The position numbers and the translations under genes are program-made. Below are positions 6,743 to 7,378 of a DNA stretch of 7,378 bases, piece by piece (position 1 is the stretch's first letter; the number at the start of each line of letters is the position of its first letter). The DNA is from Pseudomonadales bacterium (GTDB lineage Bacteria > Pseudomonadota > Gammaproteobacteria > Pseudomonadales > Azotimanducaceae), in assembly GCA_029244465.1 (NCBI GenBank), contig JAQWQN010000034.1, positions 1 to 7,378 of the forward strand, written 5' to 3'. The notes beneath the pieces were generated by a model that worked only from the letters and a program-made list of their open reading frames with translations, made no database searches and was not told the origin of the DNA.

Positions 6743-6843
6743 ATCGCCACCCCATCTTCTTCTTGTCCGTGTTGTCCGTGTTGTCCGTCTTGTCCGTCTT
6801 GTCCGTCTTGTCCGTCTTGTCTTTCTGGGCTCCCTCGCGCCAC
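6739..6843 (-). CDS. Possible small upstream ORF with DGQ/HGQ repeats (leader peptide candidate)
   Basis: A 34-aa frame starts with GTG at 6843 and ends with TGA at 6741-6739. Its middle is translated from the 9-bp tandem repeat and reads as four DGQ units and two HGQ units, followed by an acidic EED. An AAGGGG-like ribosome site lies at 6854-6859, about 10 nt before the GTG, and the stop overlaps the transporter GTG as GTGA, a typical coupling arrangement. Against it: the repeat contains no stop codon in any frame, so openness alone is weak evidence, and I know no family for it. If real it would be a translational leader for the transporter operon. Confidence 0.2.
   Translation of the reverse strand: MARGSPERQDGQDGQDGQDGQHGQHGQEEDGVAM
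6762..6824. repeat. 9-bp tandem repeat (minisatellite), six copies plus one degenerate
   Basis: The unit on the plus strand is (C/G)TTGTCCGT. Copies begin at 6762, 6771, 6780, 6789, 6798 and 6807, with a decayed seventh at 6816-6824. The units at 6771 and 6780 start with G, the others with C, so variants are grouped as expected for slippage or unequal exchange. The array sits in the divergent intergenic region, 20 bp upstream of the transporter start. Because the period is a multiple of three, copy-number changes would not shift a frame running through it. Similar TTGTCC-type minisatellites occur in other environmental bacteria. A regulatory role through spacing is possible but unproven. Confidence 0.92.
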
Positions 6844-6889
6844 GTGTGCCGTTCCCCTTTTAACTTGTCCACCTTAGACCTCATAATAC

Positions 6890-6901
6890 CGACACTTGTC
6901 G
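6890..6901. promoter_or_regulatory. Short perfect dyad, possible operator in the divergent intergenic region
   Basis: CGACA-CT-TGTCG is a perfect 5-bp inverted repeat with a 2-bp centre. It lies 24 bp upstream of the DUF454 start and about 150 bp upstream of the transporter, a position where a dimeric regulator could act on either gene. On the minus strand a TATTAT hexamer (6883-6888) adjoins it and could be a -10 element, but I see no matching -35. Chance occurrence is quite possible. Confidence 0.22.
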
Positions 6902-6925
6902 ATCTTTATATACCTCAATCACTAA

Positions 6926-7360
6926 ATGAAATTCTTCTGGATAACCCTTGGCTGGATCGCCTTAGTGTTAGGCGTGATAGGGGCTTTTCTACCCTTGCTG
7001 CCAACAACACCTTTCCTCCTGCTAGCAGCCTGGTCTTTTAGTCAAGGGTCAGAGAAATTGCATCTATGGATCATGACCCACCCAAAACTCTCCCCACCAA
7101 TTATTGACTGGCAAGAAAACAGGGCAATCCAACGGTCAATAAAAGTGACCGCCACTTTTACCATGCTCGCCATGATCGGTTTAACGGTACTGTTCGCAAG
7201 CCCGTTAGCAATCCCTTCGTGGGCTGTCATTATCCAAGCGGTCATTTTAACTATTGTCGCCGCATTCCTTTGGACACGCCCGGAGGTTGAAAAAATTCAG
7301 CCGACGCTGAAGATAGAGACGAATCAACACGACGATGAACAACAACCAGAAAAGGGCTAA
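6926..7360 (+). CDS. DUF454 / YbaN-family inner-membrane protein
   Basis: This 144-aa membrane protein has the DUF454 hallmark GAFLPLLPTTPFLLLAAW (19-36), followed by the family's hydrophilic stretch with IIDWQENRAI (59-68) and a conserved Lys (SIKVTA, 71-76). Hydrophobic segments are near 4-24, 27-38 (a re-entrant or second helix), 75-92 and 97-116. The family has no established biochemical function; E. coli YbaN is about 125 aa. The protein here has an extra polar, acidic-rich C-terminal tail (residues 117-144). ATG 6926 gives the natural family N-terminus. No Shine-Dalgarno is visible upstream, so expression may be weak or leaderless. It is divergent from the transporter operon, with 183 bp between the starts that hold the minisatellite and dyad. 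The next gene lies outside the window. Confidence 0.88.
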   Translation: MKFFWITLGWIALVLGVIGAFLPLLPTTPFLLLAAWSFSQGSEKLHLWIMTHPKLSPPIIDWQENRAIQRSIKVTATFTMLAMIGLTVLFASPLAIPSWAVIIQAVILTIVAAFLWTRPEVEKIQPTLKIETNQHDDEQQPEKG

Positions 7361-7378
7361 TGGTCCTATAAAGTTGTC

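Noticed and set aside
6762..6824. CRISPR array
   Set aside because: The units are 9 bp and contiguous with no spacers, so this is a simple tandem repeat.
6642..7041. Plus-strand frames reading LVR or VLS repeats through the minisatellite
   Set aside because: The repeat has no stop codon in any frame. These frames overlap the transporter 5' end and the clear DUF454 gene and have no protein-like sequence outside the repeat.

Overview
The window is bacterial chromosomal DNA of moderate GC content with dense, mostly tail-to-head gene packing. Protein styles (a PfkB kinase with a DPTGCGD box, a DcyD-type PLP enzyme, a YbaN/DUF454 membrane protein, and an acyl-CoA dehydrogenase next to an APH-fold phosphotransferase) fit a proteobacterium, most likely an environmental gammaproteobacterium with fatty-acid-type catabolism. 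That placement is an inference from protein flavour; there is no rRNA or other marker here.

Layout. The left edge (1-152) is noncoding as far as I can tell and carries two small adjacent inverted repeats. Two plus-strand genes follow, 32 nt apart: a PfkB-family (adenosine-kinase-like) sugar or nucleoside kinase (153-1127) and a D-cysteine desulfhydrase-type PLP enzyme (1160-2191). They meet tail to tail, with a 24-bp overlap, a four-gene minus-strand cluster. In transcription order this is an MFS transporter (6742-5462), an acyl-CoA dehydrogenase (5418-4150), an APH-fold phosphotransferase fused to a DUF6285 domain (4123-2702) and a NUDIX hydrolase (2698-2168). Gaps are 43, 26 and 3 nt, so the cluster looks like one operon. 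To the right is a 183-bp divergent intergenic region with a 9-bp minisatellite (6762-6824) and a short perfect dyad (6890-6901). Last is a plus-strand DUF454/YbaN-type inner-membrane protein (6926-7360).

How the genes may work together. The most informative unit is the minus-strand operon. An APH-type kinase paired with an acyl-CoA dehydrogenase is the logic of mammalian ACAD10/ACAD11 and of the bacterial levulinate pathway (LvaA/LvaB/LvaC). In those systems a 4-hydroxyacyl-CoA is phosphorylated on its hydroxyl and the phosphate is then removed, feeding the chain into beta-oxidation. Here the kinase carries DUF6285, a small domain usually encoded as a separate neighbour, as a C-terminal fusion. 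The transporter could import the substrate, and the NUDIX enzyme could hydrolyse a phosphorylated or CoA by-product. The hydroxyacyl-CoA assignment is a hypothesis; the protein families themselves are clear.

No RNA gene, CRISPR array, insertion sequence or clear rho-independent terminator was recognised. All six main genes look intact.
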